From Micromonospora sp. PLK6-60 (lineage in GTDB: Bacteria; Actinomycetota; Actinomycetes; Mycobacteriales; Micromonosporaceae), in contig NZ_JAIOAA010000007.1 of assembly GCF_019890675.1 (NCBI RefSeq), positions 62,001-126,000 of the forward strand: a DNA stretch of 64,000 nt. The letters run 5' to 3'. Made by a program: the position numbers and the translations under genes. Below the pieces are notes generated by a model, which saw only the letters and a program-made list of their open reading frames with translations, had not been told where the DNA came from and ran no database searches. This document shows positions 17,435-25,582 of the stretch, in pieces. Numbering within the stretch: the first letter of the stretch is position 1; every line of letters starts with the position of its first letter.

Positions 17435-18217
17435 ATGACGTCGACGACAAGACGACGATTCTCGCCGACCGGCCCCCTGCGCCAGGACCGGCCGCGGGTG
17501 CAGACCATCGCGTACGCGATCGGCGGTCTCCTCGTGCTGTCCGGCGTCGTCCACCTCGTGGTCTTCCTCGTCGGCGACACCCCGTGGGAGGGCCCGGTCT
17601 CGTGGCGCAAGCCCACCACCTTCGGGCTCTCCTTCGGCCTCACCCTGATCACCATCGCCTGGGTCTCGTCGATGCTGGTCATGCGGCCGCGTACGCGGGC
17701 CTGGCTGCTGGGCGTCTTCGCCGCCGACTGCGTCCTTGAGGTCGCCGGCATCACGATCCAGGCGTGGCGCCGGGTCCCGTCGCACTTCAACTACGAGACA
17801 CCGTTCGATGCCCGGATCACCATGAGCCTCGCCTTCGGCGGCGCTGTCCTGGTGCTCACGCTGGGCGTCCTGGCCGTCGTCGCGCTACGCGGCCGGGTTC
17901 GCGGCGGGCGTGACCTGGCGCTGGCCGTGCGCGCGGGCTTCCTGCTGCTGCTCGTCGCGCTCGGGACCGGGGTGGTCATGATCGTCATGGGCGTCGCCCT
18001 GGTCCGCGCGGGCGAACCCCAGCTCGCGTACGACACGGCCGGGTTCCTGAAGCCGCTGCACGGCACGACGCTGCACGCCGTACTCGTGTTGCCGCTGATC
18101 GCCGAGGTGACCCGGCTGTTGGGCTGGCCCGAGCACCGGCGTCACCAGGCGGTCGCCGTCGCCTCGGGCCTCTATCTGGCTGTCGCCGTGGGCGCGCTCT
18201 GGCTGTCCCTGCGCTGA
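17435..18217 (+). CDS. polytopic membrane protein, unknown function
   Basis: 260 residues with about seven hydrophobic segments, starting at ATG 17435 behind GAGGGGAG. Segments include IAYAIGGLLVLSGVVHLVVF, TFGLSFGLTLITIAWVSSM, AFGGAVLVLTLGVLAVV and AGFLLLLVALGTGVVMIVM. The conserved-looking PWEGPVSWRKPTTFG and HFNYETPFDARI loops suggest a defined uncharacterised family common in actinobacteria. Its 3' end overlaps the end of the converging small gene by 46 bp. Confidence 0.75.
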   Translation: MTSTTRRRFSPTGPLRQDRPRVQTIAYAIGGLLVLSGVVHLVVFLVGDTPWEGPVSWRKPTTFGLSFGLTLITIAWVSSMLVMRPRTRAWLLGVFAADCVLEVAGITIQAWRRVPSHFNYETPFDARITMSLAFGGAVLVLTLGVLAVVALRGRVRGGRDLALAVRAGFLLLLVALGTGVVMIVMGVALVRAGEPQLAYDTAGFLKPLHGTTLHAVLVLPLIAEVTRLLGWPEHRRHQAVAVASGLYLAVAVGALWLSLR

Positions 18218-18519
18218 TCCGGCGCCCGCTGCGAGCCGGCCGGCGCGGTGGCGGGGCGGCGACTTCGGCGTACGTTGCCTGCCGTGCGCCGACGCGGAGT
18301 GGCCACGACGCCGGGCCGCAGTCCGGCCTTCATGACGAAGATCGACCGACGCGCCACCGCGTCCCCTCGATCGTCGAGCTGATAGCCGTCGAGCCAGATC
18401 CATCCGTCGTAGGTGACCCAATCCAGTACGCGGATCAACCTGAAGTTGAAGGGCCGCACGAACTGGACGCTGGCTCGCTTGCCGACGCGGAGCAAGGCAC
18501 CAGCCTTCAGGGCGCTCAC
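18172..18519 (-). CDS. small hypothetical protein coupled to upstream gene
   Basis: 115 residues from GTG 18519, which overlaps the preceding gene's TGA as GTGA. The first 70 residues are protein-like (VGKRASVQFVRPFNFRLIRVLDW then YDGWIWLDGYQLDDRGDAVARRSIFVM), a compact beta fold; the Arg/Ala-rich last 40 residues look like read-through of spacer. No family named. The overlap argues both genes are real and translated together. Confidence 0.55.
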   Translation of the reverse strand: MSALKAGALLRVGKRASVQFVRPFNFRLIRVLDWVTYDGWIWLDGYQLDDRGDAVARRSIFVMKAGLRPGVVATPRRRTAGNVRRSRRPATAPAGSQRAPDQRRDSQSAPTATAR

Positions 18520-18689
18520 GACCGCTTCGCCCTGCGCCACGCCAGGATCCGGGCTCGGGCGACGACGACCACCGGGCACCAGTTGACCCGGCACCGCCGG
18601 CAGCTGCGGACGCGATGACGATCGAGCGCATACCAGGCAACTTGGATGTCGAAGGGTGACTCCTCGCCCTCCTCCATGTAGCGCCGCAC
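18516..18689 (-). CDS. 57-residue protein with Cys-rich C-terminus
   Basis: GTG 18689 preceded by GGAGG at proper spacing. Sequence RRYMEEGEESPFDIQVAWYALDRHR then CRRCRVNWCPVVVVARA; three Cys in a CxxC-x4-C arrangement could bind metal. It lies divergent from the GntR regulator at 18811 and is the first of two overlapping genes. Family unknown. Confidence 0.5.
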   Translation of the reverse strand: MRRYMEEGEESPFDIQVAWYALDRHRVRSCRRCRVNWCPVVVVARARILAWRRAKRS

Positions 18690-18810
18690 GGCCACCTCCG
18701 CAGGTTTGGACCCTGCGACAGAAGGTAGTCCACTTGTCCATACACGTCCAGGGTTAACTAGGGTTGTTCCTGACTCTTGGACGTCCTGTACGTTCAAGGA
18801 GGGTGGGGCA

Positions 18811-19053
18811 ATGAGTGTCGATCCGCTGTCCCCCACTCCGCTGTACGTCCAAGTGGCGGATTTGATCTCGAAGGACATCGAGGAGGGCAAGCTGCAACCG
18901 AAGCGCCCGATCCCAAGCGAGAACCAACTGCGGCAGGAGTACGGGATCGCACGGGGAACGGCGAGGTTGGCGGTAGCTCTGCTGCGCGAGCGAGGCCTGG
19001 TCGTCACGATCCCGCACAGAGGCACCTACGTGGCCTGGGAGGACACCGAGTGA
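18811..19053 (+). CDS. minimal GntR-type regulator (DNA-binding domain only)
   Basis: 80 residues comprising only the GntR winged helix: TPLYVQVADLISKDIEEGKL, LPSEN-like IPSENQLRQEYGIARGTARLAVALLRERGLV, and the wing TIPHRGTYV. No effector domain follows, unlike standard GntR proteins of 230-250 residues, so it is a stand-alone DNA binder. Start fixed by GGAGGG ten bases upstream. Divergent from the two-gene minus-strand unit, which it may control. Confidence 0.82.
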   Translation: MSVDPLSPTPLYVQVADLISKDIEEGKLQPKRPIPSENQLRQEYGIARGTARLAVALLRERGLVVTIPHRGTYVAWEDTE

Positions 19054-19184
19054 GGCGAAGGGCCGCCATGCCCTCCGCCACACCCATCCGCCGGTGACCA
19101 ACGGCGACCCCGGCCCCCATCCGCTTCGCCTGTTGCCATAGTTTTGCAATAAGCTCGTGACACCAGACCAAGCGGGGGTGGACT

Positions 19185-19874
19185 GTGCGAGGCGACGGCT
19201 GCGCGACGACGATCGAGACCGGGCCGCTGGGCGACCTGTCCAGCATCGTGAGCGCCTGGGTACGCGGCTGGACCATCTCCCGGGCCACTCCCCCGCCCGT
19301 TCCGGCACCCCACGGCTGGCAGGTCGACGTGGGCCTGCCCGGCCATCGCCGCCGCTTCGTGCTGCACGCTCCCGACGAACGGACGCTCACCCGACTCGGC
19401 CGGCACCAGAACGCGCCCGGGACCTGGATCAAGGTCGCCGGAGACCCGGCCGAACTCCGCGCCGCCCTCCCGCCCGAGTGGCAACTCGACGACACCGGCT
19501 ACCTCATGACGACGACGTTCCGGGCCGCCGCCGAGCCGCCTCCCCCACCGCCGTACGCCGTGCGGGTGCAGACCTCGGGCGGGGTCGTCACCGCCGAAGT
19601 CCTCGACCCCGAGGGGCGGATCGCCGCGTCCGGCAAGCTCGCGACCACCGGCGCGTACGCGATCGTGGACCAGGTGGAGACCGCGACCGCGCACCGGCGG
19701 CGCGGGCTGGGCACCGTCGTCATGCGTACGCTCGCGTGGCACGCCCTGCGGCGCGGCGCGGGCACCGGCATCCTCGTGGCCACCGACGACGGTCGCGGCC
19801 TCTATGGAAGTCTCGGCTGGACGGTCCGCTCGCCCATCGCGGTCGCCTGCGTGCCGGAGCCGGCGGCCGCCTGA
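19185..19874 (+). CDS. GNAT family N-acetyltransferase
   Basis: 229 residues from GTG 19185. The acetyltransferase core is at the C-terminus: VETATAHRRRGLGTVVMRTLAWHA carries the Q/RxxGxG/A acetyl-CoA loop (residues about 165-180), followed by GRGLYGSLGWTV. The N-terminal half, with a Pro-rich linker (PPPPPPY), is family-specific. Common stand-alone enzyme in actinobacteria; substrate unknown. Confidence 0.8.
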   Translation: MRGDGCATTIETGPLGDLSSIVSAWVRGWTISRATPPPVPAPHGWQVDVGLPGHRRRFVLHAPDERTLTRLGRHQNAPGTWIKVAGDPAELRAALPPEWQLDDTGYLMTTTFRAAAEPPPPPPYAVRVQTSGGVVTAEVLDPEGRIAASGKLATTGAYAIVDQVETATAHRRRGLGTVVMRTLAWHALRRGAGTGILVATDDGRGLYGSLGWTVRSPIAVACVPEPAAA

Positions 19875-19900
19875 TCCGCGTCCGCCGCCGCGTGTGCGGC

Positions 19901-20338
19901 CTATGCCGGCGGCGAGTCGCCGAGCCGGCGGAAGACCTCGCCGCAGACGTCGACGCAGTGGGCCAGCACCACGTCTGCCGGCAGCACCCCGATGGTGGTG
20001 AACAGGAAGACCTCGCGGTCGACGCGTTCGACCGACTCGGTCCACGGCGCGGCCGTCAGCACCTGCTCGAAGAGGTCGCTGCCGGGGCGGGACAGGCCGA
20101 AGACGACCAGCTTCCCGTCGTCGAAGCTGAGCGTCCACTCCCGGCCGTCCTTCGTGGAGACGGCCAGATAGCCCGGTAGGTCCTCCAGCGCGGGATCGTC
20201 CGGCAGGCGCGCGGCGGCCTCGGCCACTGCGGGCGAACCGGCCAGCGCGTCGCCGTCGAAGACGTCCCAGCCGTCGACGCGTTGCGGCTCGACACCGTCG
20301 ACCGCGTAGCCGGGGCGGGACCGTCGCAACCAGCTCAT
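19901..20338 (-). CDS. hypothetical acidic protein, candidate immunity protein
   Basis: 145 residues from ATG 20338 (MSWLRRSRPGYA). Strongly acidic, single domain, no signal peptide, with SFDDGKLVVFGLSRPGSDLFEQVL and a C-terminal helix. It lies 60 bp downstream of the secreted nuclease-toxin gene on the same strand, the usual place and size for a cognate immunity protein. No family recognised; the immunity role is inferred from position and size only. Confidence 0.6.
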   Translation of the reverse strand: MSWLRRSRPGYAVDGVEPQRVDGWDVFDGDALAGSPAVAEAAARLPDDPALEDLPGYLAVSTKDGREWTLSFDDGKLVVFGLSRPGSDLFEQVLTAAPWTESVERVDREVFLFTTIGVLPADVVLAHCVDVCGEVFRRLGDSPPA

Positions 20339-20398
20339 GACTCCCACTATCGGGCAAGGGGGGCCCGGTGTCGCCACCGGGCCCCCACGTGGACGGGA

Positions 20399-22582
20399 TC
20401 AGGGCCAGAAGGACCCGTTCGACGGATAGATCTTGAACGGGATCCGCTTGCTGCGCAGGCAGTCGAGGAGATCCTGCGGGATGTCCAGCGACCCGTTGGC
20501 GTGCGGCATGAAGTGCCACATCACCTCGGCGACCTGCGCCGTGTCGAGCAGGTGCCGGTCCTGGGCACACTGCTTGAGGTAGTGGCCGGGGTAGGGCTTG
20601 CCGGTCTTCACCTCGTGCAGCTTGCGCGGCGGGCCGGTCTCCAGGAAGTCCGGCTCGCGCGCCGATCCCGGCCTCGGCACGCCCGGGGTGGCGATCCGCC
20701 CGGCGTGGTTACGCACGCCCGGCACCCCCGCCATCACCACGTCGGCGAAGTAGTCCTCGCCGGCGTTCGCGCCCCGCAGCCAGGGCGTCGGCGACGGTGG
20801 CGGCGTCACCGCGCTGGTCAACGCGTCCGCCAGCCGCCCGAGGCTGTTGTCCGCCCGGCGGGCCAGCCGCAGGATGATGTCGTCGGCGAAGCCCGCGTCG
20901 GTGAGGCGACTGTAGTTGCCGAGCAGGATGGCGCGGATGGTCAGCGTCTTGACGCTGTCGGAGATCTTGTCGTACTTGGCGACGAAGTGGATCACCTTGT
21001 CGAGCCGGTGCAGGTACCGCGCCACGAACTTCGCGGCCTTGCCCGGGATCGCCACCGCGTCACCGACGTACGGGACCAGGCCCAGGATGCTCAACCCGGC
21101 GCCGACCCAGTCCTGGTGGATGATCGCGGCGACGGTGTCGCGCAGGTCCGCCAGGCCGCCGAGCACCCAACCGACCACCGGGATCAGGCTCAGCCCGCCG
21201 GAGCACAGGTAGCCCGACAGCCACGCCATCGAATCCCGGGGCGAGAAGTCACCGGCGATCAGGCCGACCACGAAATCGGTGACGTACGTCCACTTGCTGA
21301 CCCGCTCGTCCGGGATCAGCGGGTCCAGGCCCTGGTCCTCGGCGTGCGCGAGTTCGTACGCGTCGGCAAGGCCGTCCCCGTCGGTGTCGGAGCTGAGCGG
21401 GTTCGTCAGGTGCTCGTTGATCTCCGCCCCGTCGCCCAGGCCGTCACCGTCGGTGTCCGGGTTCGCGGGGTCGGTCTCGCTGTCGTCGACTTCGGTGGTG
21501 TCCGCGATGCCGTCGCCGTCGGTGTCGGTGTCGGTCGGCGTGGTCTGCACCGGGTCGGTGGGGCTGCTGACCGGCGGCGGCGGGTTGTCCGCCACCAGCG
21601 GGTTCCGGCCCTGGGCCACCTCGGCCCCGTCGCTGAGCCCGTCGCCGTCGGTGTCCGCCTCGGTCGGCGAGGTGCCCAGCTCCTGCTCGCGCAGGTTGGA
21701 CAGGCCGTCGCCGTCGACGTCCTCGGCGCCGTCGTTCGTCCCGTCACCGTCGGTGTCGTACCGGCCCGGCATGGTCCAGCCGGCGAGCTTGGTGATCTCG
21801 AACTTGTCGGTCAGGCCGTCGCCGTCGGAGTCGACAAGCAGCGGGCTCGACCCGAAGCGCAGCTCCACCACGTCGACCACGCCGTCGGAGTCGTGGTCGC
21901 CGTCGTAGGTGATGCCGAGCCGGGCCAGCACGTTGAAGCCCTTGGCCCAGGCGTCCGCCGAATTGATCGTCGCCGGCACCGGGTTGGCCTTGACCAGCAT
22001 GTCGTCGGCCTTGGCCAGGCTCACCTTTGCCGCAGCCAGGTCCGCGAACGCCTCGGTCAGCCCCACCGGGGCGGGCGCGGGTGGTGGGCTGGCCCGGAAC
22101 GGGCCGATGGTCGCCTCGGCGTCCTGGATCGCCGCGTCCGCCAGCAGACGGGCGCCCGACAGGGTCTCCACCAGCGCGACCACGTGGGCCTGCTCGGCCT
22201 CGCCGTTGGGCGGGCTGGCGCCGGTGAGCCGGCTCTTGAGGAACGCCTCCAGGTGCTTGAGGTTGTCGAACGCCGCCGCGCCGTCACCCGCGCCCTTGAA
22301 CCGGGCGCCGTCGAAGTACCGACTGCCGACGTCCGCCAGCACCGGGTCGATCCGGCTGTCGCCCAGCCCGTCGCCGACGTACGGCCGCAGGGCCTCGGTC
22401 GACTCGGTGATGTAGACCTGCGCGTCGCGGGTGTACTCGGCGGTGGGGATCTTGGCGACCTCCACCTCCCAGAGGCGTTTCCCGTCCGCCGACGCCGGAG
22501 TGGCGACGAGCGCCACCGGTACGGCGACCAGTGCCGCGACCACCGCGGCAAGTCGTGATCGCAATCGTCTGCTGTGTCCCAC
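20399..22582 (-). CDS. secreted polymorphic toxin: TSP3 repeats, pre-toxin region, PD-(D/E)xK nuclease
   Basis: 727 residues from GTG 22582 (GGAGG five bases upstream; the in-frame ATG at 22633 lacks a site). Residues 1-32 form a signal peptide ending ATPASA. Residues about 227-413 hold seven or eight calcium-binding thrombospondin-type-3 repeats of the form DTDGDGLxDxxE. Residues about 431-543 are hydrophobic (LSLIPVVGWVLGGLADL, GLVPYVGDAVAIPGKAAKF), the typical pre-toxin segment. The C-terminal 120 residues contain AGEDYF, PDF (Asp about 645) and HEVKTGK (Glu 657, Lys 659), a restriction-endonuclease-type active site. Probably exported and released to cleave DNA or RNA in rivals. No secretion-system genes are adjacent. 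Confidence 0.82.
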   Translation of the reverse strand: MGHSRRLRSRLAAVVAALVAVPVALVATPASADGKRLWEVEVAKIPTAEYTRDAQVYITESTEALRPYVGDGLGDSRIDPVLADVGSRYFDGARFKGAGDGAAAFDNLKHLEAFLKSRLTGASPPNGEAEQAHVVALVETLSGARLLADAAIQDAEATIGPFRASPPPAPAPVGLTEAFADLAAAKVSLAKADDMLVKANPVPATINSADAWAKGFNVLARLGITYDGDHDSDGVVDVVELRFGSSPLLVDSDGDGLTDKFEITKLAGWTMPGRYDTDGDGTNDGAEDVDGDGLSNLREQELGTSPTEADTDGDGLSDGAEVAQGRNPLVADNPPPPVSSPTDPVQTTPTDTDTDGDGIADTTEVDDSETDPANPDTDGDGLGDGAEINEHLTNPLSSDTDGDGLADAYELAHAEDQGLDPLIPDERVSKWTYVTDFVVGLIAGDFSPRDSMAWLSGYLCSGGLSLIPVVGWVLGGLADLRDTVAAIIHQDWVGAGLSILGLVPYVGDAVAIPGKAAKFVARYLHRLDKVIHFVAKYDKISDSVKTLTIRAILLGNYSRLTDAGFADDIILRLARRADNSLGRLADALTSAVTPPPSPTPWLRGANAGEDYFADVVMAGVPGVRNHAGRIATPGVPRPGSAREPDFLETGPPRKLHEVKTGKPYPGHYLKQCAQDRHLLDTAQVAEVMWHFMPHANGSLDIPQDLLDCLRSKRIPFKIYPSNGSFWP

Positions 22583-22628
22583 CGACACCTCCGTCTGTGT
22601 GTAACGGCCAGAGATCGGGGGAAGACTA

Positions 22629-22650
22629 TTCAAAGACGTAACTATTTGAA
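22629..22650. promoter_or_regulatory. palindrome upstream of the toxin gene
   Basis: TTCAAA (22629-22634) and TTTGAA (22645-22650) separated by 10 bp, in an AT-rich patch unusual for this window, 47-68 bp upstream of the toxin start. A possible operator or promoter element in the divergent region; binding protein unknown. Confidence 0.35.
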
Positions 22651-22743
22651 GCCCCGCCAGAATTAGTCCCCAAGAATCACTAGTTATCTATATGTGGGGC
22701 TAAATGGACATTCGGCGGCGGCCGGGGTGCCACGATGGTCGGC

Positions 22744-23301
22744 ATGACCGACTCCGCCCACACCTGGCGCAGCCCGCTGCTCGCCGACACCGTCGCCGGG
22801 ATCGAGGCCGAGATCCGGCGGGCCTGGCAGGATCTGCTGGGCGAGCTGGACGTTGCGCCCGGATCACCTGACGAGACCGAACTGGCCTGGCTCGTCGCGG
22901 CCGACCCGGCGGAGTACGACTGGCGGACCGTCGACGGCGCCCTGGACCGGCTCGTCTGCCCCGACTGCCACCAGCGGCTGGCCCGGGGCCCTGCGAGCTG
23001 TGAGACCTGCGAGTTCCACCACCGGATGCGCTTCGGGGCACGGGAGGTCGACCGGCCGCACGTCCACCCCCGCAACGAGCACGGGCTGCGGGTGGCGAGC
23101 GCGGTGGCCCGGTTCCGGCACCGGTACTCGCCCCGGGCCCGGGTCGGCTACGAGCTGCTGCTGCCTGACCTGGTGGCCGGCTGGCTGCCGACGACCCCGC
23201 AGGCGCAGGCCGGCAAGGCGCTGATCAACAAGCTGACCGACGACGAGTGCGACCGGGTCACCAGCCTCGCCGAGGTCGAGTCGCTGGCCAGGGGCCGGTG
23301 A
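22744..23301 (+). CDS. hypothetical protein with zinc-ribbon-like motif
   Basis: 185 residues from ATG 22744 (another ATG at 22735). A CPDCH...CETC pair about residues 77-95 looks like a treble-clef or ribbon zinc site. The C-terminal part has FRHRYSPRARVGYELLLPDLVAGW and an acidic helix. No family recognised. Divergent from the toxin gene across a 160-bp AT-rich region. Confidence 0.65.
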   Translation: MTDSAHTWRSPLLADTVAGIEAEIRRAWQDLLGELDVAPGSPDETELAWLVAADPAEYDWRTVDGALDRLVCPDCHQRLARGPASCETCEFHHRMRFGAREVDRPHVHPRNEHGLRVASAVARFRHRYSPRARVGYELLLPDLVAGWLPTTPQAQAGKALINKLTDDECDRVTSLAEVESLARGR

Positions 23302-23316
23302 CCTTCCACCAGACGT

Positions 23317-23362
23317 TGAACCAATAGGTTCAGTGTTCTATGGTGAACCACATGGTTCACCA
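23317..23362. promoter_or_regulatory. two palindromic operators of the ArsR-family regulator
   Basis: Site 1, TGAACC-AATA-GGTTCA at 23317-23332, and site 2, TGGTGAACC-ACAT-GGTTCACCA at 23341-23362, share the half-site TGAACC and are centred 27 bp apart. Site 2 has perfect 9-bp arms and covers the start codon at 23340. Autoregulation by the encoded ArsR protein is the natural inference. Confidence 0.7.
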
Positions 23363-23699
23363 AGACGTCCTGGACCGGGTCTTCGCCGCCCTGGCCGATC
23401 CCACCCGGCGGGGCATCATCGCCCGCCTCGGCGCGGGACCGGCCACCATCGGCCAGCTCGCCGAGCCCACCGGGATGAGCCTGACCGGCATGAAGAAGCA
23501 CGTCCAGACGCTCGAAGAAGCCGGACTCGTCGTCACCGAAAAGGTCGGCAGATCACGGCAGTGTCGCCTGGGCGGCGTCGCGCCGTTGGACGAGGCGATG
23601 GCGTGGATCAGCTTCTACCAGCAGCTCTGGACCCGTCGCCTCGACGGTCTCGACGCCTACTTCACCCTGCAACGTGGCACGAAGGGACAGGACTCATGA
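23340..23699 (+). CDS. ArsR-family (SdpR-like) transcriptional regulator
   Basis: 119 residues: a winged helix with LADPTRRGIIARLGAGPATIGQLAEPTGMSLTGMKKHVQTLEEAGLV, typical of metal-independent ArsR members that pair with SRPBCC proteins. No Cys metal site is present. An ATG at 23352 could be the true start, since palindromic operator 2 covers the first one. Its TGA overlaps the next gene's ATG (ATGA at 23696-23699), so the SRPBCC gene is co-translated. Likely repressor of its own operon. Confidence 0.88.
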   Translation: MVNHMVHQDVLDRVFAALADPTRRGIIARLGAGPATIGQLAEPTGMSLTGMKKHVQTLEEAGLVVTEKVGRSRQCRLGGVAPLDEAMAWISFYQQLWTRRLDGLDAYFTLQRGTKGQDS

Positions 23700-24163
23700 C
23701 GCTCGACATGCGAATCAGCCGACAGTTGCCGGCGACCCCCGCGGAGGTCTTCGACGCGTACACGGACGCCGAGAAGCAGAAGATCTGGTTCAGCATCCTC
23801 GACGAGCAGCCCGGCATCGTCGAGATCGACGTGGACCTGCGCGTCGGCGGGCAGCAGACCGCCGTGTGGGGTCCCAACCGCGACACGCTGTTCCGGGAGA
23901 CGCAGACGTTCCTGGAGATCGACCGTCCGCACCGGCTGGTCACCGAGTCGACCGGCAGCAGCCCGGACGGGATGACCATGACGACCCGGATCGAGGTCAC
24001 CTTCGAGCCGAAGGACGGCGGCACGCTGATGACCGTCGTCCAGAGCGGCTTCCCCACCCCGGAGATCCGCGACTTCTTCACCACCGAGGTGATGGCCGGC
24101 GCGTTCGACCGCATCGAGGCGTACCTGATCCAGGCGCGGGGAACCGAGCCGACCAGTGTCTGA
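23696..24163 (+). CDS. SRPBCC (AHSA1-like) domain protein
   Basis: 155 residues of the START/Bet v1-like fold, AHSA1 branch: ISRQLPATPAEVFDAYTDAEKQKIWF at the N-terminus, a beta-rich middle (TFLEIDRPHRLVTE, MTTRIEVTFEPKDGGTLMTVVQSGF) and a C-terminal helix. Binds a hydrophobic small molecule in the cytosol in characterised members; ligand unknown here. Second in a three-gene overlapping operon with the ArsR regulator. Confidence 0.85.
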   Translation: MTLDMRISRQLPATPAEVFDAYTDAEKQKIWFSILDEQPGIVEIDVDLRVGGQQTAVWGPNRDTLFRETQTFLEIDRPHRLVTESTGSSPDGMTMTTRIEVTFEPKDGGTLMTVVQSGFPTPEIRDFFTTEVMAGAFDRIEAYLIQARGTEPTSV

Positions 24164-24593
24164 CCGCGCGGCGATCGTCGGCCTCGGGGTGGGCACCGCC
24201 GTGCTTGTCAACCTCGCCGTCTACGGCCTCGGCCGGGCAGCGGGCGGCACCTTCCGGTTCACCTCCCCCAGCGGGCCGGCCGAGGTGGACGCGGTCACGG
24301 TCGCGGGCTTCAGCGCCGTACCCCTGCTGGTCGGCCTCACCGCGGTGGCGCTGCTGGCCCCGGTGGCCGGCTGGGTCACCCGGGTCGCGTTGATCGTCGG
24401 TCCGGCGCTGGCGGTCGGCACCATCCTGGTGATGACGCTGCCCGCCGACTTCGACCCGGCGAGCAAGACGGCCCTGGCCCTGTGCCATCTCACGCTGGTT
24501 CCGATCGTCATCGCCGCCGTGCGAGCCCTCGGTCGCACCCGGGCCGTCGAGCCCTCGCCATCGGGTATGCCGTCGACGAGACGGCGTGGTTGA
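24156..24593 (+). CDS. four-helix membrane protein (resembles DUF6069)
   Basis: 145 residues, GTG start overlapping the previous gene by 8 bp. Four hydrophobic segments (VGLGVGTAVLVNLAVYGLG, AVPLLVGLTAVALLAPVAGW, VALIVGPALAVGTILVM, LALCHLTLVPIVIAAV). It resembles the actinobacterial DUF6069 family by order and loops, stated from memory. Third gene of the ArsR operon. Confidence 0.75.
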   Translation: MSDRAAIVGLGVGTAVLVNLAVYGLGRAAGGTFRFTSPSGPAEVDAVTVAGFSAVPLLVGLTAVALLAPVAGWVTRVALIVGPALAVGTILVMTLPADFDPASKTALALCHLTLVPIVIAAVRALGRTRAVEPSPSGMPSTRRRG

Positions 24594-24602
24594 CTGCCCG
24601 GC

Positions 24603-24929
24603 ATGAGGAACCTCGGCCGATGGGCGCTCGCCGGGGCGTACACCGGCGTCACCGTGGGCGTCGCGCTGGCCACCGTGGACGATGCCACGCTGCTCACCCC
24701 GGCCGGCGTCGCGGCGCTGATCCTCGCGCCCGCGGCCCTGGTCGTGGCCGGGGTCGCGGGTCTCGCGAGCGGGGTGCCCTGGCTGTCGGGGCTGACCGAC
24801 GCCGACCCCGACGACCGGGGCGACGCCTGGGTGTACTGGCTGACCGGCGTGGCGGCCGTCGCGAACGCCGTCGGGTACCTCTGGCTGCTCGCCCGGCACC
24901 GGACCGTGCGGGCCCGCGCGCAGGGGTGA
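24603..24929 (+). CDS. small membrane protein
   Basis: 108 residues with three hydrophobic segments (GAYTGVTVGVALATV, GVAALILAPAALVVAGVAGLA, GVAAVANAVGYLWLL). Only 9 bp after the preceding membrane-protein gene, so probably part of the same transcript. No family recognised. Confidence 0.65.
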   Translation: MRNLGRWALAGAYTGVTVGVALATVDDATLLTPAGVAALILAPAALVVAGVAGLASGVPWLSGLTDADPDDRGDAWVYWLTGVAAVANAVGYLWLLARHRTVRARAQG

Positions 24930-24947
24930 CGCCGCGCCGGCCCGCGT

Positions 24948-25520
24948 TCAGTCGTCGGTGTCGAGGCGGGCGTGCGCGTGCATGTCGTGCCAGCCGTCGG
25001 CGTGCCAGCCCTGCCCGCGCTTCGTACCCTCGGCGGGAAAGCCGGCCCGCAGCGCGACCCGGCAGGAAGCGACGTTCGCCGTGGCATGGTTCAGCTCCAG
25101 CCGGTGCAGCCCGAGCGTGCCGAAACACCAGGCGGCCAGCGCGGTCAGCGCCCGTGGCGCGACGCCGCGCCCGCGGGCGGCCGGCAGCACCCAGTACGAC
25201 ACCTCGGCGAAGCCCTCGTCGAGGACCAGCCGGCGCAGGCTGATCTGCCCGGCCGTGCGGCCCGCGTCCAGGACGGCCCAGCCGGCACCGGTCTCGCCGC
25301 GCCACCGGCCCGGCCAGGCCGCGATCCACGCCTCGGCCTCGGCCGCGGTCATCGAACGGCAGTGCCAACGCCGGATCGCCGGATCCGCGTACGCGGTGAG
25401 CACCGCCGGCCGGTCCGCCGGCTGCCAGGGGCGCAGCCGTACGCCGTCCCCGTCGATCTCGGGTTGGGTCAGCGCCGCCATGGTTCCGGGCGCGAGGGCG
25501 GGGGTGATGAGTGCCGGCAC
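24948..25520 (-). CDS. GNAT N-acetyltransferase (RimJ/RimL-like)
   Basis: 190 residues. VRLRPWQPADRPAVLTAYADPAIRRW at the N-terminus and YWVLPAARGRGVAPRALTALAAWCF (acetyl-CoA loop) then LHRLELNHATANVASCRVALRAGFPAEGT are hallmarks of the RimJ/L branch, which acetylates protein N-termini or small amines. Substrate unknown. An internal start at MAALTQPEI, residue 14, is possible. Confidence 0.85.
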   Translation of the reverse strand: MPALITPALAPGTMAALTQPEIDGDGVRLRPWQPADRPAVLTAYADPAIRRWHCRSMTAAEAEAWIAAWPGRWRGETGAGWAVLDAGRTAGQISLRRLVLDEGFAEVSYWVLPAARGRGVAPRALTALAAWCFGTLGLHRLELNHATANVASCRVALRAGFPAEGTKRGQGWHADGWHDMHAHARLDTDD

Positions 25521-25582
25521 GGCCCGACTCTAGAGCGCCGGGCGGCTCAGTGGTGCGGGCCGGCGGGTGGTCGTCGGGCCGG

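Noticed and set aside
12000..20000. Distal attachment copy of the tRNA-Arg 3' end
   Set aside because: I looked for a copy of the T-arm sequence GGTTCGAATCC downstream and did not find it in this window, so the island's far border is undefined.
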